The notes under the pieces are model-generated. The model ran no database searches and was not told the origin of the DNA. It saw nothing but the letters and a program-made list of their open reading frames with translations. The position numbers and the translations under genes are program-made. This document shows, in pieces, positions 6,074 to 10,961 of a DNA stretch of 10,961 nucleotides. Every line of letters begins with the position of its first letter. Within the stretch, counting starts at the first letter, position 1. The DNA comes from JBKPIY01 sp046730475 (GTDB lineage Bacteria; Actinomycetota; Thermoleophilia; Solirubrobacterales; 70-9): NCBI GenBank assembly GCA_046730475.1, contig JBKPIY010000059.1, forward strand, positions 1 to 10,961. Direction: 5' to 3'.

Positions 6074-7048
6074 TCAGCGCGACTGCTCAAAGATCTCGCT
6101 CAGGAAATGGGTGACGATCCAGGTGGCCACTCGCGACGTGGCCCCGGACGGGTCGCGCGCCGGGTTCAACTCGACGACGTCGAAGCCGATCAGGGGCCCC
6201 CGTCGTGCCACTTCGACCAAGATCGCGCGCAGCTGGCGATAGCTGAGCCCGCCAGGCTCCTGCAGCGAGTGCCCGGGCGCGACCGAGGAGTCGAGCACGT
6301 CGAGGTCAATCGAGACGTACAGCGCCTCTGTCTCCGGGACGGTCTCACGGACCACATCGTCGACACCACGCTCGAGGACGTCGAGGCTGGTGGCCCATCG
6401 TCCCCCCAGCTCTCGCATCCCCTCCACCTCGGCGCGCTCCACATTTCGAACCCCAAGCGCCGTGACAGTGCCCACAAACGGGAGCTCCGCCAGTCGCCGC
6501 AGCTGGCTCGCGCCGGTGAGACGCGCGCCATCCAGCTCGTCGAGGAAATCGGTGTGCGCGTCGACGTGGACGACATCGAACTCACCCAACAGATCCATCC
6601 CCCGGCCGAGTGGGTAGCTGATCGAGTGGTCACCCCCCATCGCGACCATCAGCGCCCCGCGCTCGGCGATCCCCCGCGCGGCAGCTGTGATCCGCCCGTA
6701 ATTTGCCTCGGTGTCCGAGCCCTGGATCGCGACGTCGCCGACGTCCGCCATCGTCACGCCCACCAGGTAGTCGCGATCGGCCTCCACGTCATACCAGCCG
6801 TCTGCGCCATGGTCGCGCCCCGCGCCGTTCAACCGCGGATAGTTGAACTGGGCCTGGGTCGCCTCACGGGCGGCCGCAGGCCCCGCCCGCTGCCCGGTCG
6901 GGAGCCCCGGCTGCGGGGTGCCGCCGTCGTAGGGGACGCCGAGGAAGGCCACTTGCGCTTCGAGCGTGTCGAGGTCGCGCAGGCTCGGCACCCCGAAGAA
7001 TGTCCTTGGCGCGGGGTCGATCAGCGGTGCCGTGGTTTCCACACGCAA
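6074..7048 (-). CDS. Arginase/agmatinase-family (ureohydrolase) metalloenzyme
   Basis: A cytoplasmic ureohydrolase of about 324 aa, a fold that uses a two-manganese centre to hydrolyse guanidino- or formimino-type substrates such as agmatine. Metal-ligand motifs are present: GGDHS (138-142), DAHTD (163-167) and SIDLDVLD (246-253). FDVVELNP (289-296) and the APG...EPGG region (257-266) are also typical. Two departures stand out. The loop after DAHTD reads LTGASQLRR (177-185), with Gly179 where agmatinases and arginases carry a conserved His (SHASPxRR / HGxP). Also, the usual DP after the third motif is DS. Formimidoylglutamase (HutG) also lacks that His, so the substrate may not be agmatine. 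The start is unsure: TTG at 7046-7048 or GTG at 7040-7042, with no Shine-Dalgarno sequence. The gene is divergent from the AHSA1-type gene. Confidence 0.88.
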   Translation of the reverse strand: MRVETTAPLIDPAPRTFFGVPSLRDLDTLEAQVAFLGVPYDGGTPQPGLPTGQRAGPAAAREATQAQFNYPRLNGAGRDHGADGWYDVEADRDYLVGVTMADVGDVAIQGSDTEANYGRITAAARGIAERGALMVAMGGDHSISYPLGRGMDLLGEFDVVHVDAHTDFLDELDGARLTGASQLRRLAELPFVGTVTALGVRNVERAEVEGMRELGGRWATSLDVLERGVDDVVRETVPETEALYVSIDLDVLDSSVAPGHSLQEPGGLSYRQLRAILVEVARRGPLIGFDVVELNPARDPSGATSRVATWIVTHFLSEIFEQSR

Positions 7049-7059
7049 AAGTGTTGCGT
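7043..7059. repeat. Inverted repeat over the ureohydrolase start
   Basis: ACGCAA (7043-7048) and TTGCGT (7054-7059) are perfect inverted arms around a 5-base centre. On the minus strand the repeat lies immediately before the GTG candidate start and contains the TTG candidate start in its second arm. It could be a repressor operator or a small hairpin affecting translation. Six-base arms are short, so chance is possible. Confidence 0.3.
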
Positions 7060-7180
7060 AGAAAACGGGGCTCGGCTCGCCGCTCCGCCTAGCGAGGCCG
7101 TTTCGGAGTCCCGCGCTTCAGCACGACGCGGTGGCCGGGCGAGGCCCGGCGCGCCTCCTCCAAATCGGGCGGGGACGTAA

Positions 7181-7186
7181 TAGGGT
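7181..7186 (+). promoter_or_regulatory. Candidate -10 box for leaderless transcription of the AHSA1-type gene
   Basis: TAGGGT fits the actinobacterial TANNNT -10 pattern and lies 6 bases before the ATG at 7193, the spacing expected when transcription starts at the first base of the start codon. No Shine-Dalgarno sequence precedes this ATG. A very similar TAGGGTCG sequence precedes the VOC gene at 10420. Confidence 0.4.
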
Positions 7187-7192
7187 CGATGT

Positions 7193-7642
7193 ATGACGGC
7201 GCAATCGGGCGAGCTGGCCCTCGAGATGAAGCGCGTCCTTCCCGCCGCTCCTTCGGTCGCGTTCCGTGCGTTCAGCGATCCCGGCCAGCTGGCGGGATGG
7301 TGGGGGCCGGCCGGCTTCAGCGTCCCGAGCCTCGAATTCAACCCGCGCGCGGGGGCCAGCTACCGGATCGAGATGCAGCCCCCCGAGGGAGATCCGTTTT
7401 CTCTCACCGGAGAGTTCCGCGAGGTCGACCCACCCGTCCGCCTCGCGTATACGTTCGTGTGGGAGGACCCCGACCCCGACGACGTCGAGACGCTGGTCGA
7501 GCTGTCGTTCCGGGATCTCGGAGGGTCGACCGAGGTCCACCTCGCCCAAGGACCCTTCAAGACCGAGGCGCGCCGCGCCCTTCACGTAGACGGTTGGGGG
7601 ACCAGCTTCGAAAAGCTCGAGCAGTTCATCTCGCACCGATGA
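7193..7642 (+). CDS. AHSA1-type SRPBCC domain protein
   Basis: A 149-aa protein of the AHSA1 (activator of Hsp90 ATPase homolog 1-like) branch of the SRPBCC superfamily, a single helix-grip domain of normal length. Typical features are the opening strand LALEMKRVLPAAPSVAFRAF (8-27), the family hallmark DPGQLAGWWGP (29-39), the FNPRAGASYRIEM strands (49-61), LTGEFREVDPPVRLAYTF (71-88) and a C-terminal amphipathic helix, GWGTSFEKLEQFI (134-146). Bacterial members are common in actinobacteria and most have no known ligand; some are paired with ArsR regulators, none of which is visible here. The start ATG at 7193 fits leaderless expression. The VOC gene follows on the same strand after 101 bases, so co-transcription is possible. 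Confidence 0.88.
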   Translation: MTAQSGELALEMKRVLPAAPSVAFRAFSDPGQLAGWWGPAGFSVPSLEFNPRAGASYRIEMQPPEGDPFSLTGEFREVDPPVRLAYTFVWEDPDPDDVETLVELSFRDLGGSTEVHLAQGPFKTEARRALHVDGWGTSFEKLEQFISHR

Positions 7643-7743
7643 CCACCCGCGACGGCCACCCCGTGATCGGCTTGCCCGCCCTCTCCGGAAGGAGTTCGCA
7701 TCGACGTGGTGGGTAATCGGGTGGCGACCAGAGGACGAGCATC

Positions 7744-8139
7744 ATGCCCCAGCTCTCGGTGCGGCGCGGTCGCACCGCGATCGAGTTCTACAAGGCCGCT
7801 TTTGGGGCCGTCGAGGACTACCGGGTTGGTGGAACCGACGAAAACGAGGCGGTGGTCGCTCAGCTCTCGGTGGAGGACGCATCGTTTTGGGTCGCGGACG
7901 AGTCGCCGCCGCACCGGAACTTCAGCCCCGAGTCACTTGGCGGGGGCACGACACGAATGCTGTTGATCGTTGAGGACCCCGATGCGGCGATCGAGCGGGC
8001 CATTGCGGCCGGCGCCACGGAGGTCTACCCGGTGAGTGAAGAGCATGGCTGGCGCCTGGGGCGGATCGAGGACCCCTTCGGCCACCACTGGGAGATCGGG
8101 AAGCCTCTGATCGCCTGGCCACCGGCAGACGGCCGCTAG
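7744..8139 (+). CDS. VOC family (glyoxalase/bleomycin-resistance-like, PhnB-type) protein
   Basis: A 131-aa protein with the paired beta-alpha-beta-beta-beta modules of the vicinal oxygen chelate fold. The start ATG at 7744 has AGAGGA (7730-7735) at 8 bases. The sequence begins PQLSVRRGRTAIEFYKAAFGA (2-22), close to the PhnB-like pattern in which a short strand leads into EFY(K/x)xAFGA. The second module starts at TRMLLIVEDPDAAIERAIAAG. The end carries RIEDPFGHHWEIGKP, where the Glu is the usual C-terminal metal-ligand position. The first-strand metal His of true glyoxalases is not present (Gln3 lies there), so metal binding is uncertain, as in many PhnB-like proteins. Function unknown. Confidence 0.85.
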   Translation: MPQLSVRRGRTAIEFYKAAFGAVEDYRVGGTDENEAVVAQLSVEDASFWVADESPPHRNFSPESLGGGTTRMLLIVEDPDAAIERAIAAGATEVYPVSEEHGWRLGRIEDPFGHHWEIGKPLIAWPPADGR

Positions 8140-8159
8140 CGGCGAATACCAGGCCTGGT
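8132..8159. repeat. Two adjacent perfect 12-base palindromes between convergent genes
   Basis: GCCGCTAGCGGC (8132-8143) covers the VOC stop codon and ACCAGGCCTGGT (8148-8159) follows four bases later. Each is perfectly self-complementary. They sit at the 3' side of the VOC gene and about 80 bases from the 3' end of the converging SnoaL-like gene. A bidirectional termination role or a protein-binding role is possible; neither is followed by a T run. Confidence 0.35.
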
Positions 8160-8237
8160 TTCGGGCGAAGCGACGGCGATCCCCCGACGAGTGCAACCCA
8201 TCACAAGGGAGCGGCCTACGAGCGCCGGGAGTCGGGC

Positions 8238-8643
8238 TCACTCCGCCGCGAGGCCGACGTCGGCGAGCGCGCGCTCGCGCTCCCAGTAGAGGACGAGCCT
8301 GGTCACCTTGCCCGCCCGGATCTGGAACAGGTTCGCCCCCTCCGCCCGCATCTGGCCGACCTCGAGCCCGCTCGTCCTGCCGCGCCCGCTGAGGTTGATG
8401 AGCGCGATGACGCGCTCGTCCTCGAGCTCTCGATACTCCTGGGGCTCGACCCGCCACCCCTCCCAGGTCTCCAGGAACTCGCGCCACGCCTCCGCGAGCG
8501 CGGCCACCCCCTCCAGACGCCGCGAGCGGGCCCGTCGGCGACCACGAACTCGATCTCGGGGTCCGCCCACTCGCCGAGCTCCAGTCGCCGCGCTCCCAGG
8601 CGGGGTAGAGCGATCGCACGAGCTCGAGGTTCGCCGATGTCAC
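8238..8643 (-). pseudogene. SnoaL-like / NTF2-like family gene broken by two single-base shifts
   Basis: Three minus-strand frames join into one SnoaL/NTF2-like polypeptide of about 135 aa. GTG at 8641-8643 starts TSANLELVRSLYPAWERGDW. A shift near 8570-8574 moves into EWADPEIEFVVADGPARG. A second shift in the CCCCC run at 8507-8511 moves into VAALAEAWREFLETWEGWRV, and the frame then runs through NLFQIRAGKVTRLVLYWER to TGA at 8238-8240. Adding one base at each point restores an uninterrupted domain with the normal cone-shaped alpha+beta order. I associate this exact style (LELVRSLYPAWERGDW...WADPEIEFV...YWERERALADVGL) with a large paralogous family in Thermoleophilia. As read, none of the frames encodes a whole domain. 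The function of intact members is unknown; the fold often binds small hydrophobic molecules. Confidence 0.75.
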
Positions 8644-8649
8644 AGCCCA

Positions 8650-8655
8650 ACTATC
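8650..8655 (-). promoter_or_regulatory. Weak candidate -10 box for the SnoaL-like gene
   Basis: On the minus strand GATAGT lies 6 bases before the GTG at 8643, the same spacing as the TAGGGT box at 7181, and there is no Shine-Dalgarno sequence. The first base departs from TANNNT, so support is weak. Confidence 0.2.
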
Positions 8656-8743
8656 TCGGATTCGGGCACATCGACGCTTGCGTTGGCGAGACCGGAGTCG
8701 GACTGCGTTGCCCCGCGGAGGGCCTTCGCGTTGTCCAGGCCGT

Positions 8744-8766
8744 CCGCGAGAGGAGGCTCCTCGCGG
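8744..8766. other. GC-rich hairpin in a divergent intergenic region
   Basis: CCGCGAG (8744-8750) and CTCGCGG (8760-8766) can form a perfect 7-base stem with a 9-base loop, AGGAGGCTC. It lies between the divergently oriented SnoaL-like and secreted-protein genes, where a terminator would not be expected, and no T run follows. Possible roles are a leader structure or a binding site; function unknown. Confidence 0.25.
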
Positions 8767-8833
8767 TGAAGGCGAACATGTGTCCGCACGACCGCCACGA
8801 CGACCTCGGGCGTAGCTAGGCTCCCCTCCGTTT

Positions 8834-9508
8834 GTGCGCTGGATGGCGGCCATCCTCGCGGTCCTGTCCTCGATCGCGGTCGCGGAGGCGCTGGCTCGGA
8901 GCGGTGGCGCGACGCAAGCCGCGAGCTGCGGCGTCAAGCGCGGGGCTGTCAAGACACTCTCGGACAGGCGTGAGCGGCTGGTCAACTTCAAGCCGAGGGA
9001 CACGTCGATCAAGAGGCTGCGCAAAAAGCCGGCGCCGAACGTCGGCGAGAGGACGCCGCGCATCAAGGGCGTGGAAACGACGACCTACCGAGTCCGGGCG
9101 AAGCTACGGCTGATGAGGCTGGAGCACGATGGCGACATCCGCCTGGTCATCGGCGCGCCGCGCCATCCCTCGAAGACGATGATCGCGGCGTTCCCAGACC
9201 CGAGGTGCAACGGTGCCCGGAGTTCACCCAAGCGAAAGGCGATGAGCAAGGCGCGTCACGCCCTGGTCGCCGCATGCGGGCAGCCGCCGTCGAGCGATTT
9301 CGCGGACCTCGAGGGGGCTGCGACGCTGATTGGGGTCGGCTTCTTCGACCTTCCCCACGGACAGACCGGTACCGCTCCTAACGCGATCGAGCTGCATCCG
9401 GTGCTCGCCTTCAAGCACGCGAGCTGTAGACGACGCAAAGGGCTCGATCAGGCGACGCATCCGGTCGATCAACGTCTCGGGGTACACGAGCTCGGACCAG
9501 ATCACTGA
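8834..9508 (+). CDS. Secreted four-cysteine protein of unknown function
   Basis: A 224-aa protein starting at GTG 8834 (ATG at 8843 is the alternative); no Shine-Dalgarno sequence is seen, and TAGGCT at 8817-8822 could be a -10 box. Residues 1-30 form a signal peptide (AAILAVLSSIAVAEAL, then SGGATQAA before a likely cleavage). The mature part has Cys32, 125, 148 and 198, enough for two disulfides. The core alternates strands: YRVRAKLRLMRLEHDGDIRL (85-104), then HPSKTMIAAFPDPRC. It carries GVGFFDLPHGQTGTAPNAIE (167-186) followed by LHPVL, a segment strongly conserved in proteins of this type. An OB-like beta barrel is my inference, and no enzyme activity is assigned. Family resemblance ends at FKHASC (193-198). 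The last 26 residues look like read-through into the next open frame, which overlaps this one, so the natural stop may be lost or shifted. Confidence 0.6.
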   Translation: MRWMAAILAVLSSIAVAEALARSGGATQAASCGVKRGAVKTLSDRRERLVNFKPRDTSIKRLRKKPAPNVGERTPRIKGVETTTYRVRAKLRLMRLEHDGDIRLVIGAPRHPSKTMIAAFPDPRCNGARSSPKRKAMSKARHALVAACGQPPSSDFADLEGAATLIGVGFFDLPHGQTGTAPNAIELHPVLAFKHASCRRRKGLDQATHPVDQRLGVHELGPDH

Positions 9509-10286
9509 CCCCTCGCTGCAACGCACCCTCCGCAGCCACGGCACCGCGTACCTGCGCGTACCGTACCGCTCGAATTTCACGGACGCCGACTACCTGAAGA
9601 TCCTGGACGCGGTTGAGGGTGCTGGTGCGACCCCTCAGGTGATAGTGCGCGGGAACTGCACCGTGGACGTACCGGCCGGCCAGCACCTTCTCTGGCTGGT
9701 GGATCAGGTCTTTCCGTCGCAGCAATACTGGGTCGAATACGGGAACGAGAACGATGGCCAGTGTGGCCTTTCGGCGAGCGGGTATGTCGATGGCTGGAAC
9801 CGTGACGTTCCACAGTTGAAGGCCGCGCACCCGAACGCCCTGTTCATCGGGCCGGTCACGGCCCAGTACAAGTCCTCCTACCTGCTCTACTTCCTCCAGC
9901 ACGCGAATCCGCGCCCCGACGGTGTGAGCTGGCACGAATACGCCTGCGGTACGTCCAACACTGGCCAATACTGCATGGACGCCATCTCCAGGTGGGACAA
10001 TCACATCAGTAGCGCCGAGGCGAACTTCGTCACCGCGGGATACAAGCTTCCGGTCTGGATCTCTGAGTGGAACCTGGATCCCTTCGGCGACCCCCGCTAC
10101 ACCTCGCCGTTCATCCAGACCTGGACGGAGGCGGGCCTGAACAAGCTGACCGAGCTTGCCACGAACCGTCATCTCTGGGCCGCGGAGTTCTACACCCTGT
10201 CCGACCACGGCAGCGGCGGGTTCCAACTGTTCCTGCCGGGGAACGTCCTGACCCTGCAAGGCGAGACCTTCTTCGCGAGCCAGTGA
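9423..10286 (+). CDS. Glycoside-hydrolase-like (clan GH-A style TIM barrel) domain lacking a proper start
   Basis: The recognisable domain runs from about 9465 (SINVSGYTSSDQ) to TGA at 10284-10286, roughly 273 residues. It resembles GH5/GH39-like (beta/alpha)8 hydrolases. YGNENDG places a Glu (codon 9747-9749) after Asn, the usual acid/base at strand 4, and WISEWNLDPFGD places a second Glu (10065-10067), the usual nucleophile at strand 7. WHEYACG adds a His at the expected catalytic rim. No ATG, GTG or TTG occurs in frame between 9333 and 9639; the only earlier start is a TTG at 9330, deep inside the previous gene. A signal peptide and first strand therefore seem missing. Three hand-counted 60-base lines give about 58-62% GC, against 68-78% in neighbouring genes. 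The substrate is unknown. The catalytic assignment is inferred from motif order. Confidence 0.65.
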   Translation, partial: AVDDAKGSIRRRIRSINVSGYTSSDQITDPSLQRTLRSHGTAYLRVPYRSNFTDADYLKILDAVEGAGATPQVIVRGNCTVDVPAGQHLLWLVDQVFPSQQYWVEYGNENDGQCGLSASGYVDGWNRDVPQLKAAHPNALFIGPVTAQYKSSYLLYFLQHANPRPDGVSWHEYACGTSNTGQYCMDAISRWDNHISSAEANFVTAGYKLPVWISEWNLDPFGDPRYTSPFIQTWTEAGLNKLTELATNRHLWAAEFYTLSDHGSGGFQLFLPGNVLTLQGETFFASQ

Positions 10287-10405
10287 CACAGCGACGACCG
10301 GGAAGCCTAAGACTGGAGGCAGCGATTTCGGACGAGGTCCCGATCGCCAGGCGATGCTCCACCTCGGCCGCCCCCAGCCACTTCCAGGGGAAGAACGCGA
10401 CCCGC

Positions 10406-10411
10406 TAGGGT
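10406..10411 (+). promoter_or_regulatory. Candidate -10 box for the second VOC gene
   Basis: TAGGGT lies 8 bases before the ATG at 10420, in the same TAGGGTCG context as the box at 7181. There is no Shine-Dalgarno sequence close to this ATG, which fits leaderless or near-leaderless transcription. Confidence 0.35.
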
Positions 10412-10419
10412 CGGTAGCG

Positions 10420-10857
10420 ATGGCGCGGCTCATCGGGATCAACCACGTTGCGCTCGAGGTCGATGACGTCGAGGAAGCGCTTGCCTGGTATGGACGCCTC
10501 TTCGAGTTCGAGTTGCGGGGCCGCGCCGGCGCGTCGATGGCCTTCATCGACATGGGCGATCAGTTCATCGCGCTTGCGGCGGGGCGAAGCCAGCCTCCCG
10601 ACCAAGCGCGGCACTTTGGGCTCGTCGTCGACGATAAGGAAGCCGTCCGGGCGGCGCTTCAGCAGGCCGGCGTGGGAGTGCAAGGAAGCGGCTCACTCGA
10701 CTTCCTGGACCCTTGGGGTAACCACGTACAGGTCGTCGACTACCGCGATATCCAGTTCACCAAGGCGCCACCGGTCCTCCGCGCGATGGGTATCGAGGGA
10801 CTCTCGAAGACCGACGCGGCGCGCGAGGAGCTCCGCCGCAAGGGCGTCAGCGGCTAG
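10420..10857 (+). CDS. VOC family (glyoxalase/bleomycin-resistance-like) protein
   Basis: A 145-aa vicinal-oxygen-chelate protein. The ATG at 10420 is chosen because the fold begins immediately (MARLIGINHVALEVDDVEEA) and a -10-like box is just upstream; the open frame back to 10354 adds nothing recognisable. Module 1 has His9 in the metal-ligand strand and the helix EEALAWYGRLFEFEL (18-32). Module 2 starts with RHFGLVVDDKEAVRAAL, with His65 as the second ligand position. DPWGNHVQVVDY (97-108) is the typical closing strand, but Gln104 occupies the place of the usual Glu. About 35 residues after the fold (109-145) form a charged helix, ending EELRRKGVSG. It shares the fold with, but is not close in sequence to, the VOC protein at 7744. 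Ligand unknown. Confidence 0.85.
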   Translation: MARLIGINHVALEVDDVEEALAWYGRLFEFELRGRAGASMAFIDMGDQFIALAAGRSQPPDQARHFGLVVDDKEAVRAALQQAGVGVQGSGSLDFLDPWGNHVQVVDYRDIQFTKAPPVLRAMGIEGLSKTDAAREELRRKGVSG

Positions 10858-10878
10858 ACCCAGCGCGGCTGACGAGCC

Positions 10879-10890
10879 GGGGGCGCCCCC
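10879..10890. other. GC palindrome downstream of the VOC gene
   Basis: GGGGGCGCCCCC is a perfect 12-base palindrome starting 21 bases after the VOC stop. It can fold into a 4-base GC stem but has no T run. It may contribute to 3' end formation; support is weak. The last 70 bases of the window show nothing else I can name. Confidence 0.2.
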
Positions 10891-10961
10891 CAACGAAACA
10901 CCTCGAGCGCAGTGGGAAACGTGCGTGGCGGCGATAGAGAACGCGCCGAGCGGGTTACTGC

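Noticed and set aside
7687..7706. GGAAGGAG at 7687-7694 followed by GTG, a possible extra gene start
   Set aside because: The frame it opens overlaps the VOC gene out of frame and gives low-complexity sequence; the VOC ATG at 7744 has its own binding site.
8638..8644. Perfect TGTCACA on the plus strand, a possible third ECF41 -35 element
   Set aside because: No xGTC follows at 16 or 17 bases (TTCG / TCGG instead), and the site overlaps the start codon of the minus-strand SnoaL-like gene.
8637..8819. Plus-strand 60-aa ORF (MSQPNYLGFGH...)
   Set aside because: It lies across the start and promoter region of the minus-strand SnoaL-like gene and has no recognisable motif or good binding site.
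7933..9066. Long minus-strand open frame of 377 codons
   Set aside because: It is mostly the high-GC antisense shadow of the VOC and secreted-protein genes; only the short LELVRSLYPAWERGDW part is real, as the start of the SnoaL-like gene.
9411..10553. Minus-strand open frame of 380 codons opposite the hydrolase
   Set aside because: The plus strand carries clear hydrolase motifs (YGNEND, WISEWN), and the antisense translation shows no family features.

Overview
The window is about 70% GC, densely coded on both strands, and has no tRNA, rRNA, CRISPR array or recognisable transposase. Several genes look like high-GC actinobacterial families, and the stand-alone SnoaL-like gene closely resembles a set I associate with Thermoleophilia/Solirubrobacterales. 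Two genes have a TAGGGT box a few bases before an ATG with no Shine-Dalgarno sequence, as in actinobacterial leaderless genes. The lineage is therefore an inference: an uncultured or little-studied soil-type actinobacterium.

Layout: (1) 1-387, the 3' end of a SAM methyltransferase. (2) 627-1184, minus strand, a small lipoprotein of unknown function. (3) 1497-3495, an ECF41-type sigma factor with a fused SnoaL-like domain, divergent from an NAD(P)-binding SDR/epimerase. Between them lie two promoter-like sequences of the same form (xGTCACA-N16-xGTC), one per strand, facing each other. (4) 3703-4181, a small multi-pass membrane protein whose last helix is out of frame by one base, convergent with a membrane-anchored SRPBCC protein (4267-4974). 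(5) 5230-5826, a GNAT acetyltransferase that ends early, convergent with an arginase/agmatinase-family hydrolase (6074-7048). (6) 7193-8139, an AHSA1-type SRPBCC protein and a VOC (glyoxalase/bleomycin-resistance-like) protein. (7) 8238-8643, minus strand, a SnoaL/NTF2-like gene broken by two single-base shifts. (8) 8834-10286, a secreted four-cysteine protein followed by a glycoside-hydrolase-like domain with lower GC and no proper start. (9) 10420-10857, a second VOC protein.

The only clear functional unit is the ECF41 sigma factor with its divergent epimerase. This arrangement is known for the ECF41 group, where the SnoaL-like C-terminus replaces an anti-sigma factor. The remaining genes are mostly single small enzymes or ligand-binding folds with no evident shared pathway. 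I do not see a convincing new multi-gene system.

The most useful observations are the symmetric face-to-face ECF41-like promoters, an arginase-family enzyme lacking the usual active-site His, the unstarted low-GC hydrolase domain, and three breaks that are each repaired by adding one base, two of them in G runs. The last pattern raises the question of sequencing error versus real decay.
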